A DNA stretch of 64,000 nucleotides from an uncultured Lachnospiraceae bacterium (GTDB taxonomy: Bacteria; Bacillota; Clostridia; Lachnospirales; Lachnospiraceae). Both the position numbers and the translations under genes were made by a program. The stretch is from the NCBI GenBank assembly GCA_910587635.1, contig CAJUNB010000011.1, forward strand, positions 105,075 to 169,074. The letters run 5' to 3'. Below the pieces are notes generated by a model. That model did not search any database. It saw only the letters and a list, made by a program, of their open reading frames with translations, and was not told the DNA's origin. Numbering within the stretch: position 1 is the stretch's first letter; each line of letters begins with the position of its first letter. This document shows, piece after piece, positions 34,481-43,297 of the stretch.

Positions 34481-37141
34481 TTATTTTCTGGAAAACAGAA
34501 GGAGCAGTTCATGAGCCAGCAGAGGAACGGAAGCCAGAAGAATTAAAAATCCCCATTCGGCAGGCAGAAGATGAACAGTTCCGAAAGCGCCGATGAGAAG
34601 CGGTATTTCTGTCACCGCAAATTGCAGCAGGAAGCCTATGATAAAAGCGGCCAGCATCAGCCTATTTTGTGAATGATGCATACGAAATAAAGAAGTATGG
34701 ATATCTCGCATGCCAATGGCATGGAAGAGTTGGGACATGCCAAGCACGGTAAAAGCATATGTCTGGGCGCGCATTAAAATATTACCCTGGCGCAGGAGGA
34801 CAGACAGATTGTATATTGAGACAGGGAGGTCCTGTTTTGCCAGCAGCGTATAAGGAAAGGCAAAAAAAGCAGTCAGACTGATGGCAGCGATCAATAGTCC
34901 ATAAAAACAAGTGCAGAACAGCCCTCCTTTTGCAAACAGACTCTCAGTGCTGTTCCTGGGTGGCATAGACATCAGTGCTGTACCGTCATTTTCGTCTACG
35001 CCGAGAGCCAGAGCGGGAAGGGAGTCTGTGATCAGATTGATCCACAGGATATGGCTGGATTTCAGAGGAGAAGACAGTCCCCAGATGACAGCAAGAAACA
35101 TGGTCATTATTTCCCCCAGATTGGAAGAAAGGAGAAAAATAACGGATTTTTTGATATTTTCATAGACACCTCTTCCTTCTCTGACTGCTTTTTCGATGGT
35201 GGCGAAATTATCGTCTGTCAGAATCATATCCGCAGCCTGTTTGGCCACATCAGTACCGTTTTTTCCCATGGCAATACCTACATTTGCAGCTTTCAGAGAA
35301 GGCGCATCGTTGACTCCGTCCCCGGTCATGGCAACGATATGTCCACGGGATTGAAACCCTTTTACAATTGTCACTTTCTGCTCCGGTGAAATGCGGGCGA
35401 AAACCCGTGCCGTATCCAGTCTTTTACAAAAGGTATCGGCAGAAAGACCGGCAATTTCACTGCCTGACATACACTGCTGTCTGTTTTCCACGATGCCGAG
35501 CTGCTTTGCGATGGCATAGGCTGTGTCGATATGGTCTCCGGTAATCATAACGGTGCTGATACCGGCTTCCCGGCATGTCTGTACGGCAGCGGCAGCTTCG
35601 GGGCGGGCCGGATCCTGCATACCTGCCAGCCCTACAAATATGAGATCATTTTCCAGAGGACCGTTTCCGTCCCTTTTCATGGCAATGGCCAGAGTGCGGA
35701 GTGCTTTGGAAGACATGGTTTTCATCTGTTCCCGGATTTTATCTCTGTGCTGTGGCAAAATCGGACTTATTTTGCCATAGAGCAATATTTTAGTACAGAG
35801 CCGAAGGATTTCGTCCGGGGCTCCTTTTGTATAGCTGACACTGCCGGTACCGGAGCGGTGAAAGGTAGTCATCATTTTTCGGTCAGAATCAAACGGGAGC
35901 TCTTTCAGTCTGGGCATTGTCCGTTCCAGAGCGTACCGATGTATGCCACAGGAGGCAGCCAGTTCCAGCAGTGCCAGTTCTGTAGGATCACCGATCGCTT
36001 TATTGTTCTCGATAACGGCATCATTACACAGTGTCATTCCGGCCAGAAAGTCCAGATAATCTGTCTTTTGGAGAGATTTTGGAGAGACAGGACTCTGGTT
36101 ACAGAAACAACTGACTACCCGCATCCGGTTCTGGGTGAGGGTTCCTGTCTTATCAGAACATATGACGCTGACGGAACCAAGAGTTTCTACAGAAGGCAGC
36201 CTGCGAATGATCGTATTGACTTTTACCATCCGGGTGACACTGAGGGCAAGGCATATCGTGACAATGGCAGGCAGCCCTTCCGGTACGGCAGCGACGGCAA
36301 GGGAGATCGCAGTTATGAGCATCTCGAACAGGTTCCGGTGCTGCCATATGCCGATGAAAAAGAGAAGAGTACACAAGAGCAGGGAAAGGAGACTGAGTAC
36401 AGTCCCCAGTTCTCCCAGGCGTTTTTGCAAAGGGGTAGCATCTTCCTTGGTCTCCTGTATCATGGAAGCGATCTTACCGATCTCCGTATGAATGCCGGTA
36501 GCTGTAACGATACCTTTTCCTCTGCCATAAGTAACAATAGTGGACATATATGCCATATTGAATCTGTCGCCCAAAGGGATTTCGTGAGAGTCATTTTTGG
36601 GGCGTGCCAGAAAAGAAGCGTCCTTTTCCACCGGTAGAGACTCTCCGGTGAGAGCGGATTCTTCCACTTTCAGGCTCTCCGCTTCTAAGAGGCGCATATC
36701 GGCAGGAACTTGACAGCCCGCTTCCAGACATACGATATCGCCGGTAACAAGACAGGAAGCGGCAATTTCTTCTCTTCTGCCGTCCCGGATAACGATGGCA
36801 TGAGGACTTGTCAGTTTCTTTAAAGAATCCAGTGCCCGCTGAGCCTTTCCTTCCTGAATCAGACCGATCACGGCGTTCATGATGACTACAAACAGAATGA
36901 TGACAGTGTCACTGACTTCATTCAATAGCAGGGAAATGGCAGAGGCTGCCAACAGTACATAGATAAGCGGGTCCTGCAGCTGCTCTATGAATCTGGCGGG
37001 CAGCGATTTTCTTTTTGTATCCGGCAGTCGATTTTCACCATCGGTCCGCAGCCTTCTTCCCGCTTCCATTTCCGTAAGTCCTTTTCTGACGTCGCTGTTT
37101 AATGTCAGGCATGTTTCTTTGATAGTCTTATATACAAACAT
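34481..37141 (-). CDS. P-type cation ATPase, probable Ca2+ pump (P2A)
   Basis: An 886-residue P-type ATPase. I prefer ATG 37141, which follows AGGAG by 7 bp, over a TTG at 37159. Counting from 37141, the actuator motif TGES is at 165-168, the phosphorylated aspartate is Asp330 in CSDKTGTLTQNRM, and the hinge is GDGVNDAPSLK. Ion-site motifs are those of SERCA/PMCA-like pumps: PEGLP in the fourth helix (Glu288) and NLITDSLPALALG in the sixth. This points to Ca2+, perhaps Mn2+, export from the cytoplasm. It is monocistronic; the gene at 37436 is divergent. Confidence 0.92.
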   Translation of the reverse strand: MFVYKTIKETCLTLNSDVRKGLTEMEAGRRLRTDGENRLPDTKRKSLPARFIEQLQDPLIYVLLAASAISLLLNEVSDTVIILFVVIMNAVIGLIQEGKAQRALDSLKKLTSPHAIVIRDGRREEIAASCLVTGDIVCLEAGCQVPADMRLLEAESLKVEESALTGESLPVEKDASFLARPKNDSHEIPLGDRFNMAYMSTIVTYGRGKGIVTATGIHTEIGKIASMIQETKEDATPLQKRLGELGTVLSLLSLLLCTLLFFIGIWQHRNLFEMLITAISLAVAAVPEGLPAIVTICLALSVTRMVKVNTIIRRLPSVETLGSVSVICSDKTGTLTQNRMRVVSCFCNQSPVSPKSLQKTDYLDFLAGMTLCNDAVIENNKAIGDPTELALLELAASCGIHRYALERTMPRLKELPFDSDRKMMTTFHRSGTGSVSYTKGAPDEILRLCTKILLYGKISPILPQHRDKIREQMKTMSSKALRTLAIAMKRDGNGPLENDLIFVGLAGMQDPARPEAAAAVQTCREAGISTVMITGDHIDTAYAIAKQLGIVENRQQCMSGSEIAGLSADTFCKRLDTARVFARISPEQKVTIVKGFQSRGHIVAMTGDGVNDAPSLKAANVGIAMGKNGTDVAKQAADMILTDDNFATIEKAVREGRGVYENIKKSVIFLLSSNLGEIMTMFLAVIWGLSSPLKSSHILWINLITDSLPALALGVDENDGTALMSMPPRNSTESLFAKGGLFCTCFYGLLIAAISLTAFFAFPYTLLAKQDLPVSIYNLSVLLRQGNILMRAQTYAFTVLGMSQLFHAIGMRDIHTSLFRMHHSQNRLMLAAFIIGFLLQFAVTEIPLLIGAFGTVHLLPAEWGFLILLASVPLLAHELLLLFSRK

Positions 37142-37435
37142 ATGGTTACTCCTGTCCAAGTGGATTCTTGTACAACCTTATGCGGGAAATCGGAAAATAT
37201 GATAGGGGAGAAATTATTTTTAAAATGTTATAAAGTAATTTCTGAATTTGTCGATATATAAACATATAATATTTTTATATCAGTAATATAGGCTATGGAA
37301 AGCATTGCAATTTTTCAGGATGAAGTAAGAAAAAGGCATTGCTTTTTTTATTCTATAAGGTATTGACATCTGAACCTTTATAAGAATTTTATTTGCAATG
37401 ACCTATTATTTTAATCAACAGGAGGGGAAATGACA

Positions 37436-38083
37436 ATGAACAATGTAGGACAGGGCAGTTGGACGGATTCTTTCCATCAATATCAGGCGGATATTATCGG
37501 AAAAATAAAAAGAGGGCAGACAGAAGAGGAAATTCCGATCGGAGGGACTTCCTATACCCAGACACAGTGGAACAGAGTTCTGAAAGGTGTGGATAAACAG
37601 TTAGAGGATACGAAGAAAGAACAGGAAGCGCGGGCCGAGAAACGGAAGGACAGGCCGGAGGCCATAAAAGTCTTCGAGGCGGCAACTGCAGGCAGTGGCA
37701 GCCCGGTAGAGCATTTGCGGGAGAAGGAAAAGGTACCTTATGGATATCTGGCAAACGATGGTCTTATCGAATATAATGGTGTCACCTTTGTGTGCGATGA
37801 AAGGACGAACAGTATATGTCTTGGGGACGTGTCGGATAAAGAAAATACCCTTACGATACCGTTGGCCGGGGGAGGATGTTTAAAGGTGAACCGGGCCAAT
37901 CTGGAACAGCTGGCGGCGGCGATCGGTATGTTTTCTCCAGAAGATGTAAACCGCATTTTAAATGCCATTGCTCAGGATAACAGGGCAAGGAGTATGGAGA
38001 TGGAACTGGAAGAGGAAAAGTCGGATGTAGTTGAGATAGCGGCCGGAGAGGCCGAGAAGAAAGACGGAGAGGCAGAGAACTGA
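37436..38083 (+). CDS. Hypothetical protein with charged coil
   Basis: A 215-residue soluble protein. ATG 37436 is 8-10 bp after AGGAGGGG; the in-frame ATG at 37430 would be only 2-4 bp away. The N-terminal part contains IPIGGTSYTQTQWNRVLKGVDKQLED and a Lys/Glu coil (KKEQEARAEKRKDRPE, about residues 55-72); the middle carries LIEYNGVTFVCDERTNSICLGD, strand-rich, then a helix SPEDVNRILNAI and an acidic tail. I do not recognise the family. The pattern recalls proteins associated with secretion or the cell envelope but there is no signal peptide. The DUF2752 gene starts 8 bp after its stop. Confidence 0.75.
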   Translation: MNNVGQGSWTDSFHQYQADIIGKIKRGQTEEEIPIGGTSYTQTQWNRVLKGVDKQLEDTKKEQEARAEKRKDRPEAIKVFEAATAGSGSPVEHLREKEKVPYGYLANDGLIEYNGVTFVCDERTNSICLGDVSDKENTLTIPLAGGGCLKVNRANLEQLAAAIGMFSPEDVNRILNAIAQDNRARSMEMELEEEKSDVVEIAAGEAEKKDGEAEN

Positions 38084-38091
38084 AACTGAGA

Positions 38092-38538
38092 GTGATTTGG
38101 GGCAGACTGGAACGGGACTTAACAGAATATCGTTTTGCAATAGGTGCCTTGCTCTTATATTATATCATGACAAGGTTTCTGTTTCGTGCCTTCTGCCCGA
38201 TGGTTATTCTGACAGGATTACCCTGCCCGGGATGCGGACTGAACAGGGCTTTCTGGCTGCTTTTGTCAGGGCAGTTTCTCCGGTCGTTTTCCCTGCATCC
38301 CATGGGAATATTCTGGCTTCTGATACTGCTTTATTTTGTGTATGAGCGGTACGTGACAGGAAGAAAAATATCGAAAAGATTTCAGATCTGTTTTATTTTA
38401 GTAGCTTTGGCTACTCTGTGCCTGTATGGCTGCCGTATGGTAACAGTCTTTCCGGACAGACCGCCAACATCCTATACAGGTAATAACATGATGGAGCACC
38501 TGATTCCGGGTTATCGTCAGTGGATATTATCTTTATGA
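38092..38538 (+). CDS. DUF2752 membrane protein
   Basis: A 148-residue membrane protein with a GTG start at 38092 and weak ribosome site, 8 bp after the previous gene, so probably translationally coupled. The family signature CPGCGLNRA lies at residues 45-53 between the first and second hydrophobic segments; further helices lie at about 72-88 and 100-117. DUF2752 proteins are small membrane proteins with a conserved Cys-x-x-Cys-Gly that may bind metal or redox partners; no function is established to my knowledge. Confidence 0.85.
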   Translation: MIWGRLERDLTEYRFAIGALLLYYIMTRFLFRAFCPMVILTGLPCPGCGLNRAFWLLLSGQFLRSFSLHPMGIFWLLILLYFVYERYVTGRKISKRFQICFILVALATLCLYGCRMVTVFPDRPPTSYTGNNMMEHLIPGYRQWILSL

Positions 38539-38660
38539 AATAAAAAATAGAATGTGCATGATATAATGTAAAGTGTGAAACAGCTATTTAATTTTTTCTT
38601 TTTGTTGTATAGGTGGAGATCATATGATATAATGTGCGATAAGGGCAGAAGCAAATGGAT

Positions 38661-38702
38661 AAAAAGGTACCTGCCATGTTCATATGAGCAGGAACCTTTT
38701 TA
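38661..38702 (+). terminator. Leader terminator or attenuator before 38767
   Basis: AAAAAGGT-CCTGC pairs with GCAGG-ACCTTTTT (14-bp stem, one mismatch) ending in a T-run. A TATAAT-like -10 lies about 30 bp upstream (near 38627) and the next gene starts 65 bp downstream, so it either ends the DUF2752 transcript or attenuates a short leader of the next gene. Confidence 0.65.
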
Positions 38703-38766
38703 TCTATTCTGTTGGGCTCTGCCAGGCACCATGAATGATCTAAATTGCAATAAAAGGGGAAGAGAT

Positions 38767-39132
38767 ATGGATAATAACAATATGTACAATCAAAATCAAA
38801 CAAATCAGAACAGTTATCAGAACACAACACAGGGACAGCAGTATTCGTCTTTCTATGAAGCGCCTTCACAGCCGCAGGTACAGATGCCGATATCGGATCT
38901 GGAAGAGCCGGTGAGTCTGGGAGAATGGATGATTACCATGCTGCTTATGTGCATTCCCTGTGTGAATATCGTTCTCATGTTCGTGTGGGCATTCGGCAGT
39001 TCTGCGAAAAGGAGTAAATCCAACTATTTTAAAGCAGCTCTTATCTGGGGCGGGATTTTCCTGGTGTTCTATATTGTCATTATTATCATTGTATCTGCAG
39101 GAGCAGTTGCGGGTATGTCCAGTATGTATTAA
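38767..39132 (+). CDS. Small membrane protein with Asn/Gln-rich N-terminus
   Basis: A 121-residue protein. ATG 38767 (MDNNNMYNQNQ) follows AAGGGGAAGAG; the open frame upstream from 38575 crosses a terminator hairpin and is rejected. Residues 1-45 are a low-complexity Asn, Gln, Ser and Tyr region. Two hydrophobic segments follow: ITMLLMCIPCVNIVLMFVWAF and a C-terminal helix (ALIWGGIFLVFYIVIIIIV). This architecture matches small conserved envelope proteins common in Lachnospiraceae; function unknown. A strong terminator follows at 39166. Confidence 0.78.
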   Translation: MDNNNMYNQNQTNQNSYQNTTQGQQYSSFYEAPSQPQVQMPISDLEEPVSLGEWMITMLLMCIPCVNIVLMFVWAFGSSAKRSKSNYFKAALIWGGIFLVFYIVIIIIVSAGAVAGMSSMY

Positions 39133-39165
39133 TATCTGGAGAAAAGCAGAGTATTGAAAAAGCGA

Positions 39166-39206
39166 GGCCAGATCAGCAGAGTATTACTGATCTGGCCATA
39201 TTTTTA
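39166..39206 (+). terminator. Terminator after the small membrane protein gene
   Basis: GGCCAGATCAG (39166-39176) pairs perfectly with CTGATCTGGCC (39187-39197), followed by ATATTTTTAT. Confidence 0.88.
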
Positions 39207-39237
39207 TGCGTGCGGGCACTCAGACGAAGATCTACAA

Positions 39238-40104
39238 TCATCCCTGTTTGCTCCATCTGCAGGATGCACCGCAGGGGAGAATAAGGCGGCTTTCTGTGAC
39301 GGGAAGACCGATTTCATCAGCTTGTGCCTGTCCGCCAAATCTTTTTACGACAGTGCTGTTTACCATATAAGAGAGTACACCGGGCTGCAGTCCGGTGGTG
39401 TAGGAATTGATCAGGTAGAAGACCGGATTGTCTGATAAAATCTGTGTGGTAAGTTGAACAAAAGGATAGATGGATTCTTCGATTTTCCACACTTCGCCCT
39501 TCGGCCCTCTGCCGTAAGAAGGAGGATCCAGGATAATGCCGTCATATCTGCTGCCCCGGCGTATTTCCCGTTCTACGAATTTGGTGCAATCATCCACGAG
39601 CCAGCGGATCGGGGCATCTCCAAGATGGGAAGAGGCTGCATTTTCCTTTGCCCAGCCTACCATGCCCTTGGAGGCGTCCACATGTGTGACCGCCGCTCCT
39701 GCTTTGGCAGCGGCGAGTGTGGCGCCGCCGGTGTAGGCAAACAGATTGAGTACCCGCAGGGGCCGTCTGGCCTGTTTGATTTTCTGGGAAATCCATTCCC
39801 AGTTTACGGCCTGTTCCGGGAAAAGACCGGTATGTTTGAAGGTAAAAGGCTTTAAATGGAACTGAAGGCCTTTGTAATGAATAGACCACTCATCCGGCAG
39901 ATGAAAAGATTCCCAATGGCCGCCTCCTTTTGTACTTCGATGATAGTGTCCATCCGGCTTTTTCCAGCCTTTGTGTGTTTTATCGGTGTTCCATATAATC
40001 TGGGGATCCGGTCTGATAAGCAGGTAGCTGCCCCAGCGTTCCAGCTTTTCTCCCTGAGAGGTGTCCAATATCTCATAATCTTTCCATGTATCTGCAATCC
40101 ACAT
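39238..40104 (-). CDS. Class I SAM-dependent methyltransferase, probable rRNA methyltransferase
   Basis: A 288-residue methyltransferase. The start ATG 40104 has AAAGGAA 8 bp upstream; the frame extends to 40164 but those residues are encoded by tandem repeats. The SAM-binding motif is LNLFAYTGGATLAAAKAGA, followed by VTHVDASKGMVGWAKEN and the catalytic-loop motif ILDPPSYGRGPKGE. DPPSY with this spacing is typical of the RlmI/RlmK (23S rRNA) branch, but the N-terminal PUA domain of RlmI is replaced by a short strand-rich region. The exact target is unknown. It is monocistronic. Confidence 0.88.
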   Translation of the reverse strand: MWIADTWKDYEILDTSQGEKLERWGSYLLIRPDPQIIWNTDKTHKGWKKPDGHYHRSTKGGGHWESFHLPDEWSIHYKGLQFHLKPFTFKHTGLFPEQAVNWEWISQKIKQARRPLRVLNLFAYTGGATLAAAKAGAAVTHVDASKGMVGWAKENAASSHLGDAPIRWLVDDCTKFVEREIRRGSRYDGIILDPPSYGRGPKGEVWKIEESIYPFVQLTTQILSDNPVFYLINSYTTGLQPGVLSYMVNSTVVKRFGGQAQADEIGLPVTESRLILPCGASCRWSKQG

Positions 40105-40142
40105 AAAGAATGTTCCTTTCTGGTGATCTGTATGGAAGCTAC

Positions 40143-40306
40143 GCAGCGCCCCGCATGAAATCATGCAGCGCCCCGCATGAAATCATGCAGCGCCCCGCTC
40201 GAAAAACCGCAGGTTTTTCTCGCTGCGGCTCTCGCCGCATGTTCTGGACAAAGCGAAAACTGTCTGGTGTACAAGTACCCCATCCAGCTTTTCGCTTTGC
40301 CAGAAC
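40143..40306. repeat. Structured intergenic block: 22-bp tandem repeats plus long hairpins
   Basis: A 22-bp unit beginning GCAGCGCCCCGCATG is present twice in tandem (40143-40164, 40165-40186) with half a third copy to 40197. Next comes a GAAAAACC/GGTTTTTC hairpin (about 40201-40219), then an imperfect inverted repeat 40241-40306 with arms GTTCTGG-CAAAGCGAAAA. The 375-bp gap between the methyltransferase and symporter genes contains nothing else except the promoter below. Confidence 0.75.
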
Positions 40307-40398
40307 GCGCTGCTCACTATTTACAAAGTATCACACAATGGTCGTGGGAACAAGGGAAACTCAAAAAAATAGAGGTGGAACCGGAATGTATGAAAAGA

Positions 40399-40428
40399 TT
40401 GACGTAATGTGTCATGTCATATTATAAT
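40399..40428 (+). promoter_or_regulatory. Promoter of the sodium/solute symporter gene
   Basis: TTGACG (40399-40404) and TATAAT (40423-40428) are separated by 18 bp, 51 bp upstream of the start codon. Confidence 0.7.
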
Positions 40429-40479
40429 GAAACCCGATGTCTATGGGGATTTAAAATATGAGAAAAGAGGAGAGGAAAA

Positions 40480-42021
40480 ATGGGAGATTCTATTATCTGG
40501 ATACTTGCAGCCTTTGTTATTTATTTGCTGTTCATGGTTGTAATCGGTATGATCTATGCGAAACGAAATGAAAATGCGGAAGACTATTTTCTGGGAGGCA
40601 GAAAGTTAAGTGGTGCTGTGGCGGCGTTGTCAGCTCAGGCATCAGATATGAGCGGATGGCTTCTGATGGGGCTGCCCGGTTCTGTCTATGCGCTTGGGAC
40701 AGGGCAGTCGTGGATTGCCATAGGCCTGTTCATCGGCACAGTGTGTAACTGGCTCTTTATTTCCAGGAGGCTGCGCAGGTATACAATCCGTGCCAACAAT
40801 GCCTTGACGCTTCCTACTTATTTTGAAAATCGATTTCACGACAAGAAAAAGATTTTACTGCTTATCTCTTCCATCACGATCGTCATATTTTTTCTCGTTT
40901 ATACAGCCTCTGCGCTGGCAGCAGGAGGTAAACTGTTCACTTCTGTATTTGGCATTGAATATAAAATTGCGTTGACAGTGGGGGCAGCCGTTATATTGAT
41001 TTATACTTTTATGGGAGGGTTCCTGGCGGTATGTACGACTGATTTCATACAGGGCAGCCTTATGCTGGTAGGTCTTCTCGTCGTTCCACTTGTAGCTTAT
41101 GGAATGGTAAGCGGTAATGTGGCAGATACGCTGGAAGCCAGTGAAGTGGCAGGCGGCGCGTCGGCATATCTGAGTCTTTTCAGTAATGGAGGAAAGCCTT
41201 ATGGTGCTGTGGACATTATTTCGCAGGTAGCCTGGGGACTGGGATATTGTGGGATGCCCCATATCCTTGTGCGGTTTATGGCGGTAAAGGACGAAAAGGA
41301 GCTTGGCAAATCAAAAGGAATCGCTATCACATGGGTGGCACTTTCTCTTATTTTTGCGTGTGTTATTGGCGTACTTGGTCGTGCTTATCTCTACCCGGGG
41401 CTTTTGACGGACGGTGCAGAGGAAAATGTATTTATAGAAATGATTATCAAAATGTTTACGGTGGACTATCATCTGCCAATAATAGGAGGTCTGTTTCTGT
41501 GTGGTATTCTGGCTGCCATTATGTCTACGGCAGATTCTCAGCTCCTTGTGAGCGCATCCAGTGTGGCAGAGGATATATACAGAGGGGTTATGAAGAAAGA
41601 TGCAGATGATAAAACGGTTCTTCGTATGAGCCGCATTACCGTGCTTGTGATTGCTGTCATTGCCTATATCATTGCATTGAATCCCAATAATTCCATTATG
41701 GGGCTCGTATCGAACGCCTGGGCAGGACTTGGTGCCGCATTTGGCCCGACTGTTCTTATGTCATTGTTCTGGAAGAGGACGAATTTCCATGGGGCAGTGG
41801 CCGGTATTGTGACAGGAGCGCTGACTGTTATCGTATGGGACTATATTCCGCTTGTGGGAGGACAGACACTGGGAAGTGTGACAGCATTATATTCTCTTGC
41901 CATTGGATTTGCCCTGAGTATGATAGCCATTATTATCGCAAGCCTTGTTACACCGGCGCCTTCTACGCAGATGTTGGAAGAGTTTGATGATGTTATAAAT
42001 AACAGGAATATAGAAGGATAA
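40480..42021 (+). CDS. putP: Sodium/solute symporter, probable sodium/proline symporter
   Basis: A 513-residue protein of the SSS family with about 13 hydrophobic segments. The N-terminus AEDYFLGGRKLSG and ALSAQASDMSGWLLMGLPGSVYALG are characteristic of PutP, as are QVAWGLGYCGMPHILVRFMAVK and GILAAIMSTADSQLLVSASSVAED, which contain the sodium-site serines. The start ATG 40480 follows AGAGGAGAGGA. PutP-type sodium/proline uptake is the best guess; related family members carry pantothenate or other solutes. It has its own promoter at 40399. Confidence 0.92.
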   Translation: MGDSIIWILAAFVIYLLFMVVIGMIYAKRNENAEDYFLGGRKLSGAVAALSAQASDMSGWLLMGLPGSVYALGTGQSWIAIGLFIGTVCNWLFISRRLRRYTIRANNALTLPTYFENRFHDKKKILLLISSITIVIFFLVYTASALAAGGKLFTSVFGIEYKIALTVGAAVILIYTFMGGFLAVCTTDFIQGSLMLVGLLVVPLVAYGMVSGNVADTLEASEVAGGASAYLSLFSNGGKPYGAVDIISQVAWGLGYCGMPHILVRFMAVKDEKELGKSKGIAITWVALSLIFACVIGVLGRAYLYPGLLTDGAEENVFIEMIIKMFTVDYHLPIIGGLFLCGILAAIMSTADSQLLVSASSVAEDIYRGVMKKDADDKTVLRMSRITVLVIAVIAYIIALNPNNSIMGLVSNAWAGLGAAFGPTVLMSLFWKRTNFHGAVAGIVTGALTVIVWDYIPLVGGQTLGSVTALYSLAIGFALSMIAIIIASLVTPAPSTQMLEEFDDVINNRNIEG

Positions 42022-42073
42022 AGACGTTCTTTTTTTCAGATCGTTTCATATATTGATAAAAACAGAGAGATGG

Positions 42074-42103
42074 AAACAGATGTCGCAACTGCGGCATCTG
42101 TTT
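42074..42103 (+). promoter_or_regulatory. Hairpin immediately before the M23 peptidase start codon
   Basis: AAACAGATGTCGC pairs with GCGGCATCTGTTT (one G-U) around a 4-nt loop. The stem ends 2 nt before the ATG at 42106 and no Shine-Dalgarno sequence is visible, so it either terminates the symporter transcript or controls translation of the peptidase. Confidence 0.55.
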
Positions 42104-42105
42104 GA

Positions 42106-43248
42106 ATGTGGATGGATCGTCTGAAATATATTAAGAGAGCAATCGCAGGAGAGTGTGTTTTACTGACAGTTCTCTGTCTTTTTTTATGTGCCCGGGAAAG
42201 AGAAATATTCCCTGTAGTGGCCAGGCCGGCTGCGGAAGAGGAAAGCGCGGGTGAGCAGGAAAATACCGATGAAAGTGTCGGCGGAAATAACAGTGAGAAT
42301 GACAGTACGGCAGAAGAGAAGAAACAGGACTATATCAAATGGGTGGAATTCCATGTTCCGGAAGAGCTGATGAGTGCGGCCTATGAGCTGGATGTGGAAA
42401 CCTATGGTGAAAAGGTTCATCTTGACTGGATCCGATTGCTGGCCTATGTGGCAGCCAGGCATGGAGGAGAGTTTCCCGGCAGTGCCAGGGCAGAACTGTA
42501 CGAGGCGGCAGAAAAACTGCGAAGCGGCGAGACGACAATGGAGGAACTGACAGCGCAACTGCAATATTATCCCTATTATGAAAAGGCGTATTCGGCTATT
42601 CTGAGTGGCTTTGTGGGAGAATATAAAATACAGAAAATGCAGGAGGACGGCAGCCTGAAATGGGAAAATTGTTATGGATTGAAGGCATTTTCTCCTGTTG
42701 CCAAAGGCTTTTATTACGAAGACTATGATGACTTTGGCGTTTCCAGAAGCTATGGTTATGCCAGACCTCATCTGGGACACGATATGATGGGACAGATCGG
42801 TACACCGATTATTGCCATTGAATCGGGATATGTGGAGGCTCTTGGGTGGAACCGTTATGGAGGATGGCGTATTGGCATTCGCAGCTTTGATAAAAAGAGA
42901 TATTATTATTACGCTCATTTGCGACAAAATTTTCCATATAATAAGGAGTTGAAAGAGGGAAGTATCGTGACGGCCGGGGACGTAATCGGCTACATGGGTC
43001 ATACCGGTTACAGCGATAAGGAAAACGTAAATAATATCAAAGTGACGCACCTGCATTGGGGGATGCAGCTTATCTTTGATGAATCCCAAAAAGACAGCAA
43101 CAATGAGATCTGGATTGACTGTTATCAGATTACCCGGTTTCTGTATAAAAACAGGTGCGAAACAGTGAAAGATGAAGAGACAAAAGAATGGCACAGAATT
43201 TGTAAAATGAGGGATCCAGCTATTGACAAATTCACCGAAAATGAATAA
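42106..43248 (+). CDS. M23-family metallopeptidase, membrane-anchored
   Basis: A 380-residue exported protein with an N-terminal anchor helix (CVLLTVLCLFLCA), an acidic Glu/Asn/Ser linker (about 40-70), a helical region (about 75-190) and a C-terminal LytM/M23 zinc endopeptidase domain. Zinc ligands are visible: HLGHDMMGQIGTP (His and Asp) and HLHWGMQL (HxH). The catalytic domain looks intact; it likely cuts peptidoglycan cross-bridges. ATG 42106 and ATG 42112 are both possible; neither has a clear ribosome binding site and a hairpin abuts the start, which is unusual for this genome. The next gene begins 49 bp downstream. Confidence 0.88.
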   Translation: MWMDRLKYIKRAIAGECVLLTVLCLFLCAREREIFPVVARPAAEEESAGEQENTDESVGGNNSENDSTAEEKKQDYIKWVEFHVPEELMSAAYELDVETYGEKVHLDWIRLLAYVAARHGGEFPGSARAELYEAAEKLRSGETTMEELTAQLQYYPYYEKAYSAILSGFVGEYKIQKMQEDGSLKWENCYGLKAFSPVAKGFYYEDYDDFGVSRSYGYARPHLGHDMMGQIGTPIIAIESGYVEALGWNRYGGWRIGIRSFDKKRYYYYAHLRQNFPYNKELKEGSIVTAGDVIGYMGHTGYSDKENVNNIKVTHLHWGMQLIFDESQKDSNNEIWIDCYQITRFLYKNRCETVKDEETKEWHRICKMRDPAIDKFTENE

Positions 43249-43297
43249 GATATTCTTTGGACTTTAAACTATTATGAATGGAAAAGAGGGAGTAAAA

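Noticed and set aside
40143..40197. CRISPR-like direct repeats
   Set aside because: Only two and a half copies, directly abutting, with no spacers.
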